A stretch of DNA of 16,240 nucleotides, from contig CALFTN010000017.1 in NCBI GenBank assembly GCA_937916395.1, positions 1 to 16,240 of the forward strand. Direction: 5' to 3'. This DNA comes from an uncultured Clostridia bacterium (lineage in GTDB: Bacteria; Bacillota; Clostridia; Oscillospirales; Acutalibacteraceae). The translations under genes were made by a program, and so were the position numbers. The notes beneath the pieces are model-generated. The model was not told the origin of the DNA and made no database searches. It saw only the letters and a list, made by a program, of their open reading frames with translations. Shown here one piece after another: positions 1 through 7,135 of the stretch (within the stretch, counting starts at the first letter, position 1; every line of letters starts with the position of its first letter).

Positions 1-69
1 AATGAATTTAGTGTAAAATAAATGTGTATGAAATAAATAGTACAATTTATTATTCGGAGGATAACACTT

Positions 70-627
70 ATGGTAACAGCAGGCGATTTTAAAAACGGCG
101 TAACATTCGAAATGGACGGCAAAGTTTATTCTATTATCGAATTCCAACACGTTAAACCTGGTAAAGGTGCGGCTTTCGTTCGTACAAAAATCAGAGACGT
201 AATCAACGGTAGCGTTGTTGAAAAAACATTCAGCCCTACAGACAAATTCCCTACAGCTTTCATTGAAAGAAAAGAAATGGAATATTCTTATGAAGACGGC
301 GGTCTTTACTACTTCATGGACCAGGAAACTTACGATATGGTTCCTGTTGACGCTTCAAATCTTGACGACAATTTCAAATTCGTTAAAGAAAATATGGTTT
401 GTAAAATCCTTTCTTACAAAGGTAATGTTTTCGGTGTTGAACCACCAACATTCGTAACTCTTCAGGTTACACAGACAGACCCTGGCTTCAAAGGCGATAC
501 AGCTACTAACGCTACAAAACCAGCTACTCTTGAAACAGGCGCTGAAATTAAAGTTCCTCTCTTCATTGATGAAGGCGAAAGCATCAACATCGATACAAGA
601 ACAGGCGAATATCTCTCAAGAGCATAA
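70..627 (+). CDS. efp: Elongation factor P
   Basis: This 185-residue protein matches elongation factor P in length and along its whole sequence. EF-P binds between the P and E sites of the ribosome and relieves stalling at polyproline. The N-terminal KOW-like domain (about residues 1-65) carries the loop VKPGKGAAF, whose tip lysine is Lys32, the position modified in many bacteria. Two OB-fold domains follow, ending in the family signature around GESINIDTRTGEYLSRA. The start is fixed by GGAGG at 56-60. No beta-lysylation genes (epmA/epmB) are in the window, so the modification state cannot be judged. The first 69 bases hold only AT-rich sequence and this ribosome binding site; no upstream gene end is visible. 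Confidence 0.97.
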   Translation: MVTAGDFKNGVTFEMDGKVYSIIEFQHVKPGKGAAFVRTKIRDVINGSVVEKTFSPTDKFPTAFIERKEMEYSYEDGGLYYFMDQETYDMVPVDASNLDDNFKFVKENMVCKILSYKGNVFGVEPPTFVTLQVTQTDPGFKGDTATNATKPATLETGAEIKVPLFIDEGESINIDTRTGEYLSRA

Positions 628-688
628 TTTTAATTTTTGTTTACAATAATATTTATTATAATATTGTATATTCAAGGAGGTTTTTACT

Positions 689-1126
689 ATGACACTTACA
701 GAAAAAGTTGCTTACCTTAAAGGTCTTGCAGAAGGCTTAAACCTTGATAAAGACGCTAAAGAAACAAAGCTTTTTGAAGCTATGTTTGACATTTTAGAAG
801 AAATGGCTCTCACAGTTAACGAAATTGATGAAGACCTTGCTAATGTTGAGGAATACGTTGATTGCATCGATGAAGACCTCGACGAGCTTGAAGAATTCAT
901 CTATGAAGATGACGATTTCTGTGACTGCGGTTGCGATTGCTGTGACGATGATGACGAACTTTATGAAGTTGAATGTCCATCTTGTGGCGAAGCAATTTAT
1001 CTTGACGAGAGTATGTTTGATGAAGAATATATCGAATGCCCAGAATGTGGCGAAAAATTAGAACTCGACATCGATTTTGAAGATTGTGATTGCGACTGCG
1101 ATTGCTGTGACGATGACGAAGACTAA
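689..1126 (+). CDS. CD1247-type acidic, cysteine-rich zinc-ribbon protein
   Basis: This 145-residue, strongly acidic protein resembles the clostridial proteins annotated with a 'CD1247 N-terminal domain', whose function is unknown. The first 70 residues are predicted helical and begin MTLTEKVAYLKGLAEGL, the family hallmark. A C-terminal zinc ribbon uses Cys96/Cys99 (CPSC) and Cys117/Cys120 (CPEC). Two nearly identical Cys/Asp clusters flank the ribbon: Cys78, 80, 82, 84, 85 and Cys133, 135, 137, 139, 140, each followed by a run of Asp. The DNA under these clusters contains a 20-base direct repeat (932-951 and 1097-1116). The ribosome binding site AAGGAGG sits at 675-681. It lies 61 bases after efp, in AT-rich DNA with a TATAAT at 657-662 but no well-spaced -35, so cotranscription with efp is possible. 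The family call is by recognition; metal binding is inferred from the cysteines. Confidence 0.8.
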   Translation: MTLTEKVAYLKGLAEGLNLDKDAKETKLFEAMFDILEEMALTVNEIDEDLANVEEYVDCIDEDLDELEEFIYEDDDFCDCGCDCCDDDDELYEVECPSCGEAIYLDESMFDEEYIECPECGEKLELDIDFEDCDCDCDCCDDDED

Positions 1127-1138
1127 TTAAGGTATTTC

Positions 1139-1172
1139 TTTGTCTTGTCATACCGGTGTATAACAAGACAAA
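1139..1172 (+). other. Long stem-loop after the zinc-ribbon gene
   Basis: TTTGTCTTGT (1139-1148) pairs with ACAAGACAAA (1163-1172), and an inner ATAC/GTAT pairing extends the stem. A second small hairpin, CGGC/GCCG, follows at 1176-1190. Neither has a following T-run on the + strand, so this is a candidate transcript end or processing site rather than a canonical terminator. Confidence 0.5.
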
Positions 1173-1208
1173 AAACGGCTTAATGTGCCGAAAATTTTAA
1201 ATTTGTTC

Positions 1209-1237
1209 TTTACAAATGAAAATATTTGTGATAGAAT
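1209..1237 (+). promoter_or_regulatory. Promoter of rpsO
   Basis: The -35 TTTACA (1209-1214) and -10 TAGAAT (1232-1237) are separated by 17 bases, with a TG one base before the -10 (extended -10). The predicted start near 1243 gives a leader of about 95 nt before rpsO. Confidence 0.75.
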
Positions 1238-1242
1238 AACAC

Positions 1243-1337
1243 AGTCCTTTTGACACGGTGCAGGGAGTAAACTCTTCTGAGTGCTTCACCTACCTTACAC
1301 TGAGTCGATTGGTAAAATTAAAATGAGGTGAAAAACA
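1243..1337 (+). promoter_or_regulatory. Structured 5' leader of rpsO (candidate S15 autoregulatory RNA)
   Basis: The leader can form a closing stem, GACACGGTG (1252-1260) with CACTGAGTC (1298-1306): nine positions with one A-A mismatch and one G-U pair. It encloses a small hairpin GGGAG/CTCTT (1263-1274) and further GC-rich sequence. In several bacteria S15 binds a junction in its own mRNA leader and represses translation. The position and the closed fold fit such an element. Identity with a described S15 leader class was not established. Confidence 0.5.
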
Positions 1338-1601
1338 ATGACACAGGCAGAAAAACAAGCAATTATTAAAGAATATGCTACTCACGAAGGAGATACAGGT
1401 TCTCCAGAAGTACAAATCGCTGTTCTTACTAAAAGAATTAACGATTTAAACGAGCATCTTAAAGCTAACCACAAAGACCATCACTCACGTCGCGGTCTTC
1501 TTAAAATGGTAGGTCACAGAAGAAACCTTCTTGCTTACCTTCAGAAGAATGACATTGAACGTTACCGTTCAATCGTTGCACGTCTTGGTCTTCGTAAATA
1601 A
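1338..1601 (+). CDS. rpsO: 30S ribosomal protein S15
   Basis: This 87-residue protein is S15 over its full usual length. It is the four-helix 16S rRNA-binding protein needed early in assembly of the small-subunit platform. The conserved segment HLKANHKDHHSRRGLLKMVG is present, as are the C-terminal YLQKNDIERYRSIVARLGLRK residues. The start is set by GAGGTG at 1324-1329. It has its own promoter and a structured leader, and is followed by a strong hairpin and then pnp, the same rpsO-pnp order seen in many bacteria. Confidence 0.98.
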   Translation: MTQAEKQAIIKEYATHEGDTGSPEVQIAVLTKRINDLNEHLKANHKDHHSRRGLLKMVGHRRNLLAYLQKNDIERYRSIVARLGLRK

Positions 1602-1611
1602 TTGCACTATT

Positions 1612-1639
1612 CGGGGCAAACGGTTTTCCGTTTGTCCCG
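1612..1639 (+). terminator. GC-rich hairpin between rpsO and pnp
   Basis: CGGGGCAAACGG (1612-1623) pairs with CCGTTTGTCCCG (1628-1639) around a TTTT loop: 12 pairs including one G-U. The sequence after it is only moderately T-rich, so it may be a partial terminator or a processing site that lets some transcription continue into pnp. In E. coli the rpsO-pnp junction holds both a terminator and RNase III sites. Confidence 0.6.
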
Positions 1640-1780
1640 TTCGTAGTTTATTAAACCTACTGTTTTGGGTATTAGCGATAAAGAAAAGTTTAAATATTTT
1701 TACTTTTATTTGAATTTTTCTTTGTTGCTAAACCTCAAAAAACATGTAGGAAAAGATAGAAAAAAGAAAGAGGTAAAATT

Positions 1781-3955
1781 ATGTTTAATGAATTTAAAAC
1801 ATTCGAAACAGAAGTTGCTGGCAGAAAATTAGTAATTGAAACTGGCAAAATGGCTGGTCTTGCAAATGGCGCTTGTCTTGTTCGTTACGGCGAAACAGAA
1901 GTGCTTTGTACAGCAACAATGGCTCCAAAGCCAAGAGAAGGCGTTGACTTCTTCCCACTCTCAGTTGATTTTGAAGAAAAACTTTACTCAGTAGGTAGAA
2001 TACCTGGTTCTTTCGGCAGACGTGAAGGTAAAGCATCTGACAAAGCTGTTCTTACTTCTCGTGTTATTGACAGACCAATTCGTCCACTTTTCCCTAAGGA
2101 TATGAGAAATGACGTTTCTGTTGTTGCAACAGTTATGTCTGTTGACCCTGACTGCTCACCTGAAATTGCAGCTCTCTGGGGTGTTTCTACTGCTATTGCT
2201 ATTTCAGATATTCCTTGGGACGGTCCTGTTTCAAGCGTTTCTCTTGGTCTTGTTGACGGCAAATACGTTATCAACCCAAATCTTGAAGAAAGAGCAAAAA
2301 CAGAAATGACTGTTACAGTTGCTTCTACTGACTCTCTCGTTGCTATGATTGAAGCTGGTGCAAACGAAATTTCAAACGAGGTTATGTTTGATGGTATTAT
2401 GTTTGCTCATGAAGAAAACAAAAAAGTAGTTGAATTTATTAAGGGTATCGTTAAAGAAATCGGTAAAGAAAAAATCGCTTTCGAATCAAACGACCCATCT
2501 GAAGAGCTTTACGAAGCAATCAAAGCATTCGCTATTGACGATGTTAAGGTTGCTCTTGATACAGATGATAAAAGAATCCGTGACGAAAGACTTCAACCAA
2601 TTTATGACAGAGTTCACGCTGAATTTGACGAAAAATTCCCTGAAGAAGCTGCTAAAATTGACGATTGTCTTTACAAACTCCAGAAATTCATTGTTCGTCG
2701 TTGGCTTCTTGATGAAGGCAAACGTGTTGACGGCAGAGGTATTGACGAAATTCGTCCTCTCAATGCTCAGATTGACCTTTTAAGCCGTGTTCATGGTTCA
2801 GGTATGTTCACACGTGGTCAGACTCAGGTTCTTTCTATTGCTACTCTTGGTACTGCTCGTGATGCACAAATCCTTGACGGTATTGATGAAGAAGTTGAAA
2901 AGAGATACATTCACCACTACAACTTCCCATCATACTCAGTTGGTGAAACAAAGCCATCTCGTGGTCCTGGCAGACGTGAAATCGGTCACGGTGCATTAGC
3001 TGAACGTTCTCTTGTTCCAGTTATTCCATCAATAGAAGAATTCCCATACACAATCCGTGTTGTTTCAGAGGTTCTATCTTCAAATGGTTCAACTTCCCAA
3101 GGTTCTGTTTGTGGTTCTACACTCGCACTTATGGCTGCTGGTGTTCCAATTAAAGCACCTGTTGCTGGTATTTCTTGTGGTCTTGTTTCTGAAGGTGACC
3201 GCTTTATGACAATGGTTGACATTCAGGGTCTTGAAGACTTCTTCGGCGATATGGACTTCAAAGTTGCTGGTACTAAAAAAGGTATTACAGCAATCCAGAT
3301 GGACCTCAAGGTTCACGGTCTTACACCAGAAATCATTAAAGAAGCATTCGAAAAAACATATAAAGCTCGTTGCTATATTCTTGATGAAATTATGCTTCCT
3401 TGCATTGCTGAACCAAGAAAAGAGCTTTCTAAATATGCACCTAAGCTTCTTTCAACAAAAATTGATGTTGAAAAGATTGGTGACGTTATCGGTAAACAAG
3501 GTAAAGTTATTCAGAAGATTTGTGCTGAATGTAACTGTAAGGTTGATGTTGAAGAAGACGGTACAGTTTATGTTACAGCTATTGATATCGACGACGCAAA
3601 TCGCGCACTCGACATTATTAACACAATCGCAAATGACCCAGAGGTTGGTGCAATTTACAAAGGTGTTGTTACTCGTCTTATGGCATTCGGTGCATTCGTT
3701 GAAATAGCTCCTGGTAAAGAAGGCCTTGTTCACATTTCAAAGCTCGACGTTAAGAGAGTTGAAAAGGTTGAAGATTGCGTAAACGTTGGCGATGAAGTTA
3801 TTGTTAAGGTTTCTGAAATTGACGACCAAGGCAGAATTAACCTTTCTCGCCGTGACGCTCTTATTGAAGTTGAAGGTCTTGTTCCAGAAAATGATGTTGA
3901 AGAAGACAGACCAAGAAGAAACTTTAACAGAGACAGAAGACCAAGAAGAGACTAA
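1781..3955 (+). CDS. pnp: Polynucleotide phosphorylase (3'-5' exoribonuclease)
   Basis: This 724-residue protein is full-length PNPase, which degrades RNA 3'-5' with phosphate to give nucleoside diphosphates and works as a trimer. Domains in order: first RNase PH-like core (about 10-140), helical linker domain (about 145-300), second RNase PH core (about 310-545), KH domain (about 550-610, with IGKQGK as the RNA-contacting GxxG loop) and S1 domain (about 620-690). The phosphate-binding SSNGSTSQGS segment is present, and the catalytic acidic residues are Asp486 and Asp492 in EDFFGDMDFK. The tail is Arg-rich (RRNFNRDRRPRRD), giving extra RNA affinity. AGAGG at 1769-1773 supports the start. The 179-base gap after rpsO holds a hairpin and AT-rich sequence in which I see no convincing promoter. 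Confidence 0.98.
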   Translation: MFNEFKTFETEVAGRKLVIETGKMAGLANGACLVRYGETEVLCTATMAPKPREGVDFFPLSVDFEEKLYSVGRIPGSFGRREGKASDKAVLTSRVIDRPIRPLFPKDMRNDVSVVATVMSVDPDCSPEIAALWGVSTAIAISDIPWDGPVSSVSLGLVDGKYVINPNLEERAKTEMTVTVASTDSLVAMIEAGANEISNEVMFDGIMFAHEENKKVVEFIKGIVKEIGKEKIAFESNDPSEELYEAIKAFAIDDVKVALDTDDKRIRDERLQPIYDRVHAEFDEKFPEEAAKIDDCLYKLQKFIVRRWLLDEGKRVDGRGIDEIRPLNAQIDLLSRVHGSGMFTRGQTQVLSIATLGTARDAQILDGIDEEVEKRYIHHYNFPSYSVGETKPSRGPGRREIGHGALAERSLVPVIPSIEEFPYTIRVVSEVLSSNGSTSQGSVCGSTLALMAAGVPIKAPVAGISCGLVSEGDRFMTMVDIQGLEDFFGDMDFKVAGTKKGITAIQMDLKVHGLTPEIIKEAFEKTYKARCYILDEIMLPCIAEPRKELSKYAPKLLSTKIDVEKIGDVIGKQGKVIQKICAECNCKVDVEEDGTVYVTAIDIDDANRALDIINTIANDPEVGAIYKGVVTRLMAFGAFVEIAPGKEGLVHISKLDVKRVEKVEDCVNVGDEVIVKVSEIDDQGRINLSRRDALIEVEGLVPENDVEEDRPRRNFNRDRRPRRD

Positions 3956-3974
3956 TTTTTCGCTTCGCTCAAGT

Positions 3975-4018
3975 GAAGAGTGAATAGTGAATAATGAATA
4001 GTTTCGGGTCTGCGACGC
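3975..4018. repeat. Heptamer tandem tract A with 13-mer tail
   Basis: Four seven-base units, GAAGAGT, GAATAGT, GAATAAT and GAATAGT (3975-4002), are followed by GGGTCTGCGACGC (4006-4018). The same 13-mer occurs reverse-complemented next to another heptamer tract at 9053-9065. It lies between pnp and the MATE gene and codes for nothing recognisable. Confidence 0.75.
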
Positions 4019-4037
4019 TATTATAAAAACACAAAAC

Positions 4038-4075
4038 AGGTGCCGTAACATTAGTTACTGGCACCTTGTATTTAT
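4038..4075 (+). terminator. Terminator after pnp
   Basis: AGGTGCC (4038-4044) plus GTAAC (4045-4049) pair with GTTAC (4054-4058) and GGCACCT (4060-4066) with one bulged T, followed by the T-rich TTGTATTTATT. It ends only about 15 bases before the MATE start codon, so it may also affect expression of that gene. Confidence 0.7.
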
Positions 4076-4090
4076 TGGTAGGTTGGATTA

Positions 4091-5461
4091 ATGCAAAACA
4101 ATTCACAAATCAAAGATTTTACCAAAGGTAGCATAACAAAAAACTTAATAATATTTGCACTTCCTTTATTCTTTGCAAACCTCTTGCAGGTTGTTTATAA
4201 CATGGCAGATATGGCAGTTGTTGGTCATGTTTTAGGCAAAACCGGTATTTCTGCTGTTTCTGTTGGTGGTGACGTCACTCACCTTTTAACCTTTATTGCA
4301 ATGGGGCTTTCTAATGCCGGGCAAGTTTTAATTGCTCGTTACATAGGTGCTAAGGAAAGAGAAAAAATAGGCAAATTTGTCGGCACAATGAGCGGCTTTT
4401 TGGTTCTGAGTGCTATTGTTTTAACGATTTTGGGACTTGTTTTCCAAACAGAGCTATTGACACTTATGAATACACCAAAAGAAGCATTTCAAGGTGCGAT
4501 AAGCTACTCTACTGTCAGTATGACTGGTCTTATTTTTATTTACGGCTACAACACAGTCAGTGCCATTCTTCGTGGTATGGGTGACTCAAAGCATCCGTTT
4601 ATTTTTATTGCTATTGCTGCTATTCTTAATGTTTTTTTAGACATTATATTTGTCATTAAGCTTAATATGGGTGAAATGGGCGCAGCACTTGCTACTATAA
4701 GCAGTCAGGCAGTTAGCTTCATTTCGTGTGTAGCCTTTCTTGTTAAACGAAGAAAAGAATTTGAGCTCACAATGAAGCTCAGAGATTTTATTGTGTGGGA
4801 TAAAGAGATGCTTTCTGCACTTCTGAAACTGGGTATTCCTATGGCAATAAAAACTGCTTCAATTCAGGTTTCAAAGCTCTTTGTTAATTCTTACATAAAC
4901 TCTTATGGTGTTGCTGTTTCTGCATTCTCAGGAATTGCAAATAAGGTTGCAAGTGTCGCAAACTTAATTTCAATGGCTATGAATACTGCTGGTAGTACTG
5001 TTGTTGGTCAGAACCTTGCGGCAGGTGAATTTAGCAGAGTTAAAAAGGTTTTAAAGAGCCTTGCAGAAATCACAATTACTGTTTCTACATTCTTCTCTGT
5101 TTTAATTGTTCTCTTTCCTGAAGAAATCTTTTCGCTATTTATAAAAACAACTGAAACGGATGTTTTAAGTATTGCAAAAAATTATATTCCAATTGCAATT
5201 TTACTCTTTTACGGTGCAGCAGCAAGAGCTATTATGAACGCTCTTCTTAACGGCAGTGGAAATTATAAAATCAATTTTGCAACCGCAATTTTTGATGGTA
5301 TTATAATGAGAATTGGACTCGCTCTTCTCTTTGGGCTTGTATTTAATATGCAATACTACGGTTTCTGGCTCGGCGATGCTTTAGCCGGCTTTACGCCATT
5401 CTTTATTGGCTTAGTCTTTTATTTAAATGGAAGCTGGAAAAAAAGTGCTATTAAAAAATAG
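4091..5461 (+). CDS. MATE-family multidrug/toxin efflux transporter
   Basis: This 456-residue protein has about 12 hydrophobic segments in two homologous halves, the usual size of a MATE (MatE/NorM/DinF superfamily) exporter. These export cationic drugs or metabolites in exchange for Na+ or H+. Recognisable features are an N-terminal GSITKNLIIFALPLFFANLLQ segment, the following VVYNMADMAVVGHVLG region, and the internal repeat in LLKLGIPMAIKTASIQVSKLFVN. The substrate cannot be inferred. Translation signals are weak: GGTAGGTTGG lies just before the ATG, immediately after the pnp terminator hairpin. No promoter of its own is obvious, and no regulator adjoins it. No terminator hairpin is visible directly downstream (5462-5547). 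Confidence 0.9.
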   Translation: MQNNSQIKDFTKGSITKNLIIFALPLFFANLLQVVYNMADMAVVGHVLGKTGISAVSVGGDVTHLLTFIAMGLSNAGQVLIARYIGAKEREKIGKFVGTMSGFLVLSAIVLTILGLVFQTELLTLMNTPKEAFQGAISYSTVSMTGLIFIYGYNTVSAILRGMGDSKHPFIFIAIAAILNVFLDIIFVIKLNMGEMGAALATISSQAVSFISCVAFLVKRRKEFELTMKLRDFIVWDKEMLSALLKLGIPMAIKTASIQVSKLFVNSYINSYGVAVSAFSGIANKVASVANLISMAMNTAGSTVVGQNLAAGEFSRVKKVLKSLAEITITVSTFFSVLIVLFPEEIFSLFIKTTETDVLSIAKNYIPIAILLFYGAAARAIMNALLNGSGNYKINFATAIFDGIIMRIGLALLFGLVFNMQYYGFWLGDALAGFTPFFIGLVFYLNGSWKKSAIKK

Positions 5462-5547
5462 AATAAAAAGCCCACATTCCTTTATAAACTTGTCTTTTTG
5501 TATATTTAGTTAAACTTTTGACAATACTTTTTTGTAACTACTTTGTA

Positions 5548-5576
5548 TTGAAAATTGGTATAAAATGTAATATAAT
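5548..5576 (+). promoter_or_regulatory. Promoter of the decarboxylase beta-subunit gene
   Basis: TTGAAA (5548-5553), a 17-base spacer and a perfect TATAAT (5571-5576). A TTGACA also lies at 5518-5523 but lacks a matched -10. The leader (about 5583-5635) can form a small hairpin with ATTTG/CAAAT arms. Confidence 0.75.
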
Positions 5577-5635
5577 GTAAAATGCGATGATTTGGGGTTC
5601 TCAAATCGAAAAAATATCAGAAAAGGAAAGATATT

Positions 5636-6796
5636 ATGGAAATTCTTCTTGAAATCTGGTCAAAAATCCTTGCGCTTTTTGACGGTACAACATCGATGGA
5701 TTTTACTTCTGAAGTAATTCCAATGGTTATTATGTGGGCATTTGGCGGTCTTCTTATTTACCTTGCAATTGCAAAGGATATGGAGCCAACACTTCTTTTA
5801 CCAATGGGATTTGGTACAATTCTCGTAAACTTACCTCTTGCTGAATTAGTCGGCGTTATAAGTGAGGAAGGTGCAATCAGAATCCTTTATGATGCTGGTA
5901 TTGCAAACGAACTCTTCCCGTTACTTCTCTTTATTGGTATCGGTGCTATGATTGACTTTGGTCCGCTTCTTTCTAATCCGAAGCTTATGATTTTTGGTGC
6001 GGCTGCTCAGTTTGGTATTTTCTTTACACTTGCAATGGCAACTCTCTTTGGTTTCCCTATAAAAGAAGCTGCTTCTATTGCGGTTATTGGTGCAGCAGAT
6101 GGTCCAACATCTATTTATGTAGCAAATGTGCTTAAATCAGAAAACATTGGTGCTATTATTGTTGCGGCTTATTCTTATATGGCTCTCGTTCCAATGGTTC
6201 AGCCACCAGTTATTAAGGCACTCACAACTAAAAAAGAGCGTAAAATCAGAATGAAATATGAGGGAAAAGCTGTTTCAAAAAGAACAAAAATCCTTTTCCC
6301 TATATTCGTAACAATTATTGTCGGACTTGTTTCACAACAATCAGTTGCTCTTGTTGGTTTCCTTATGTTTGGTAACCTTATAAGAGAATGTGGCGTTCTT
6401 GATTCACTTTCAGAAACAGCTCAAAAGGTTCTTGCAAACCTTGTTACAATTCTTTTAGGTATTACAGTTGCAACAAATATGAATGCAGAAAAATTCTTGA
6501 AAGAAGAAACATTCATTATTCTTGGTCTTGGTCTTGTGGCTTTCGTTTTCGATACAGCCGGCGGTGTGCTCTTTGCAAAGTTCTTAAACATTTTTTTACC
6601 AAAAGACAAAAAAATCAACCCAATGATTGGTGCTGCAGGTATTTCTGCATTCCCAATGTCATCTCGTGTTGTTCATAAAATGGGCCTTGAAGAAGATAAC
6701 CAGAACTTCCTTCTCATGCACGCAACAGGCGTTAACGTTTCGGGTCAAATTGCATCAGTTATTGCTGGTGGTATGATTCTTAATTTCTTTGGTTAA
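5636..6796 (+). CDS. Na+-translocating decarboxylase, beta subunit (OadB/GcdB family)
   Basis: This 386-residue, highly hydrophobic protein belongs to the beta-subunit family of biotin-dependent sodium-pump decarboxylases (oxaloacetate, methylmalonyl-CoA, glutaconyl-CoA). The subunit decarboxylates carboxybiotin and couples this to Na+ export across the membrane. Family landmarks seen are GIGAMIDFGPLL (about 101-112), GAADGPTSIYVANVL with Asp155 at the position of the essential Asp in the family, PMVQPPVIKAL, and the C-terminal GISAFPMSSRVVHKMG and HATGVNVSGQIASVIAGG segments. The start follows AAAAGGAAAG. A 51-residue membrane gene follows after 16 bases. No alpha (carboxyltransferase) or biotin-carrier gene is in the window, so the substrate cannot be decided and no oad/gcd symbol is given. 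Confidence 0.92.
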   Translation: MEILLEIWSKILALFDGTTSMDFTSEVIPMVIMWAFGGLLIYLAIAKDMEPTLLLPMGFGTILVNLPLAELVGVISEEGAIRILYDAGIANELFPLLLFIGIGAMIDFGPLLSNPKLMIFGAAAQFGIFFTLAMATLFGFPIKEAASIAVIGAADGPTSIYVANVLKSENIGAIIVAAYSYMALVPMVQPPVIKALTTKKERKIRMKYEGKAVSKRTKILFPIFVTIIVGLVSQQSVALVGFLMFGNLIRECGVLDSLSETAQKVLANLVTILLGITVATNMNAEKFLKEETFIILGLGLVAFVFDTAGGVLFAKFLNIFLPKDKKINPMIGAAGISAFPMSSRVVHKMGLEEDNQNFLLMHATGVNVSGQIASVIAGGMILNFFG

Positions 6797-6812
6797 TAGG
6801 AGGTTGTAAACT

Positions 6813-6968
6813 ATGTTAGATAAAATTATTGAACGTTTTACTGCTCCTGAATTCATTGAATCTTTACTCTGTTCAGTAGCAGGTATGGCAGGTATTTTCA
6901 TCGTTGTTGGCGTTATTATTTTAAGCATTGTTCTTCTTAACAAATTCAGTGGTAAGAAAGAGAAATAA
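6813..6968 (+). CDS. Small membrane protein, probable gamma-type (OadG-like) partner
   Basis: This 51-residue ORF has a strong ribosome binding site (AGGAGG, 6798-6803), 9 bases before its ATG and directly after the beta-subunit stop. The protein has an amphipathic N-terminus (MLDKIIERFTAPEFIESLL), one membrane segment (about residues 22-43, GIFIVVGVIILSIVLL) and a basic tail (KFSGKKEK). Gamma/delta subunits of sodium-pump decarboxylases are small single-span proteins encoded beside the beta subunit, which supports the role. Sequence identity to OadG is not certain, and this protein lacks the long linker and zinc-binding tail of longer gamma subunits. Codon use and placement leave little doubt that it is a real gene. 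Confidence 0.7.
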   Translation: MLDKIIERFTAPEFIESLLCSVAGMAGIFIVVGVIILSIVLLNKFSGKKEK

Positions 6969-6973
6969 GTTGG

Positions 6974-7015
6974 CTAGTTATTAGGAAATAGGAATTAGGA
7001 ACTAGGAACTAGAAT
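6974..7015. repeat. Heptamer tandem tract C (left side)
   Basis: Six seven-base units: CTAGTTA, TTAGGAA, ATAGGAA, TTAGGAA, CTAGGAA, CTAGAAT. The tract begins six bases after the stop codon of the small membrane gene and ends 15 bases before the hairpin at 7030. Confidence 0.8.
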
Positions 7016-7029
7016 TATAAAAATAAATT

Positions 7030-7090
7030 CATCCTATCATTTTTAGTTGATATCAAGACCAACTGAAAATGATAGGATGATTTTTATTCT
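7030..7090. terminator. Bidirectional terminator hairpin, CCTATCATTT family copy 1
   Basis: The arm CATCCTATCATTTT (7030-7043) pairs perfectly with AAAATGATAGGATG (7066-7079). AGTTG (7045-7049) and CAACT (7060-7064) extend it through a T-G wobble, giving about 20 pairs. T-rich sequence follows on the + strand (ATTTTTATT) and also in the - direction. It ends the decarboxylase unit (+) and the 7136-7570 gene (-). Confidence 0.85.
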
Positions 7091-7097
7091 TATAACA

Positions 7098-7134
7098 CTA
7101 GCCACACTAGCAACTAGCCATACTATCCAACTAA
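7098..7134. repeat. Heptamer-like tract C (right side)
   Basis: CTAGC-based units, with CTAGCAA (7107-7113), CTAGCCA (7114-7120), TACTATC and CAACTAA, run up to within two bases of the stop codon of the - strand gene. With 6974-7015 this places the hairpin at 7030-7079 between two tracts rich in CTAG motifs. Confidence 0.55.
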
Positions 7135-7135
7135 A

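Noticed and set aside
1..69. Partial upstream gene or clear efp promoter
   Set aside because: TACAAT at 41-46 has no matching -35, and no reading frame with coding character ends here.
640..672. Promoter between efp and the Cys-rich gene
   Set aside because: TTTACA and TATAAT are only 11 bases apart, and the next -10-like sequence gives a 21-base gap; neither is a convincing promoter.
897..1166. 89-codon open frame on the - strand opposite the Cys-rich gene
   Set aside because: It is a His/Arg/Asn-rich shadow of the GAT/TGC-rich coding strand, and runs through the hairpin at 1139-1172.
1139..1172. Canonical intrinsic terminator
   Set aside because: The stem is strong, but no T-run follows on either strand, so it is listed only as a stem-loop.
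3975..4018. CRISPR-like or coding repeats
   Set aside because: Units are seven bases with no spacers; this is a simple tandem tract, not an array.
5518..5547. Second decarboxylase promoter with a perfect TTGACA
   Set aside because: No acceptable -10 lies 16-18 bases downstream; the TTGAAA-17-TATAAT pair 30 bases later is far better.
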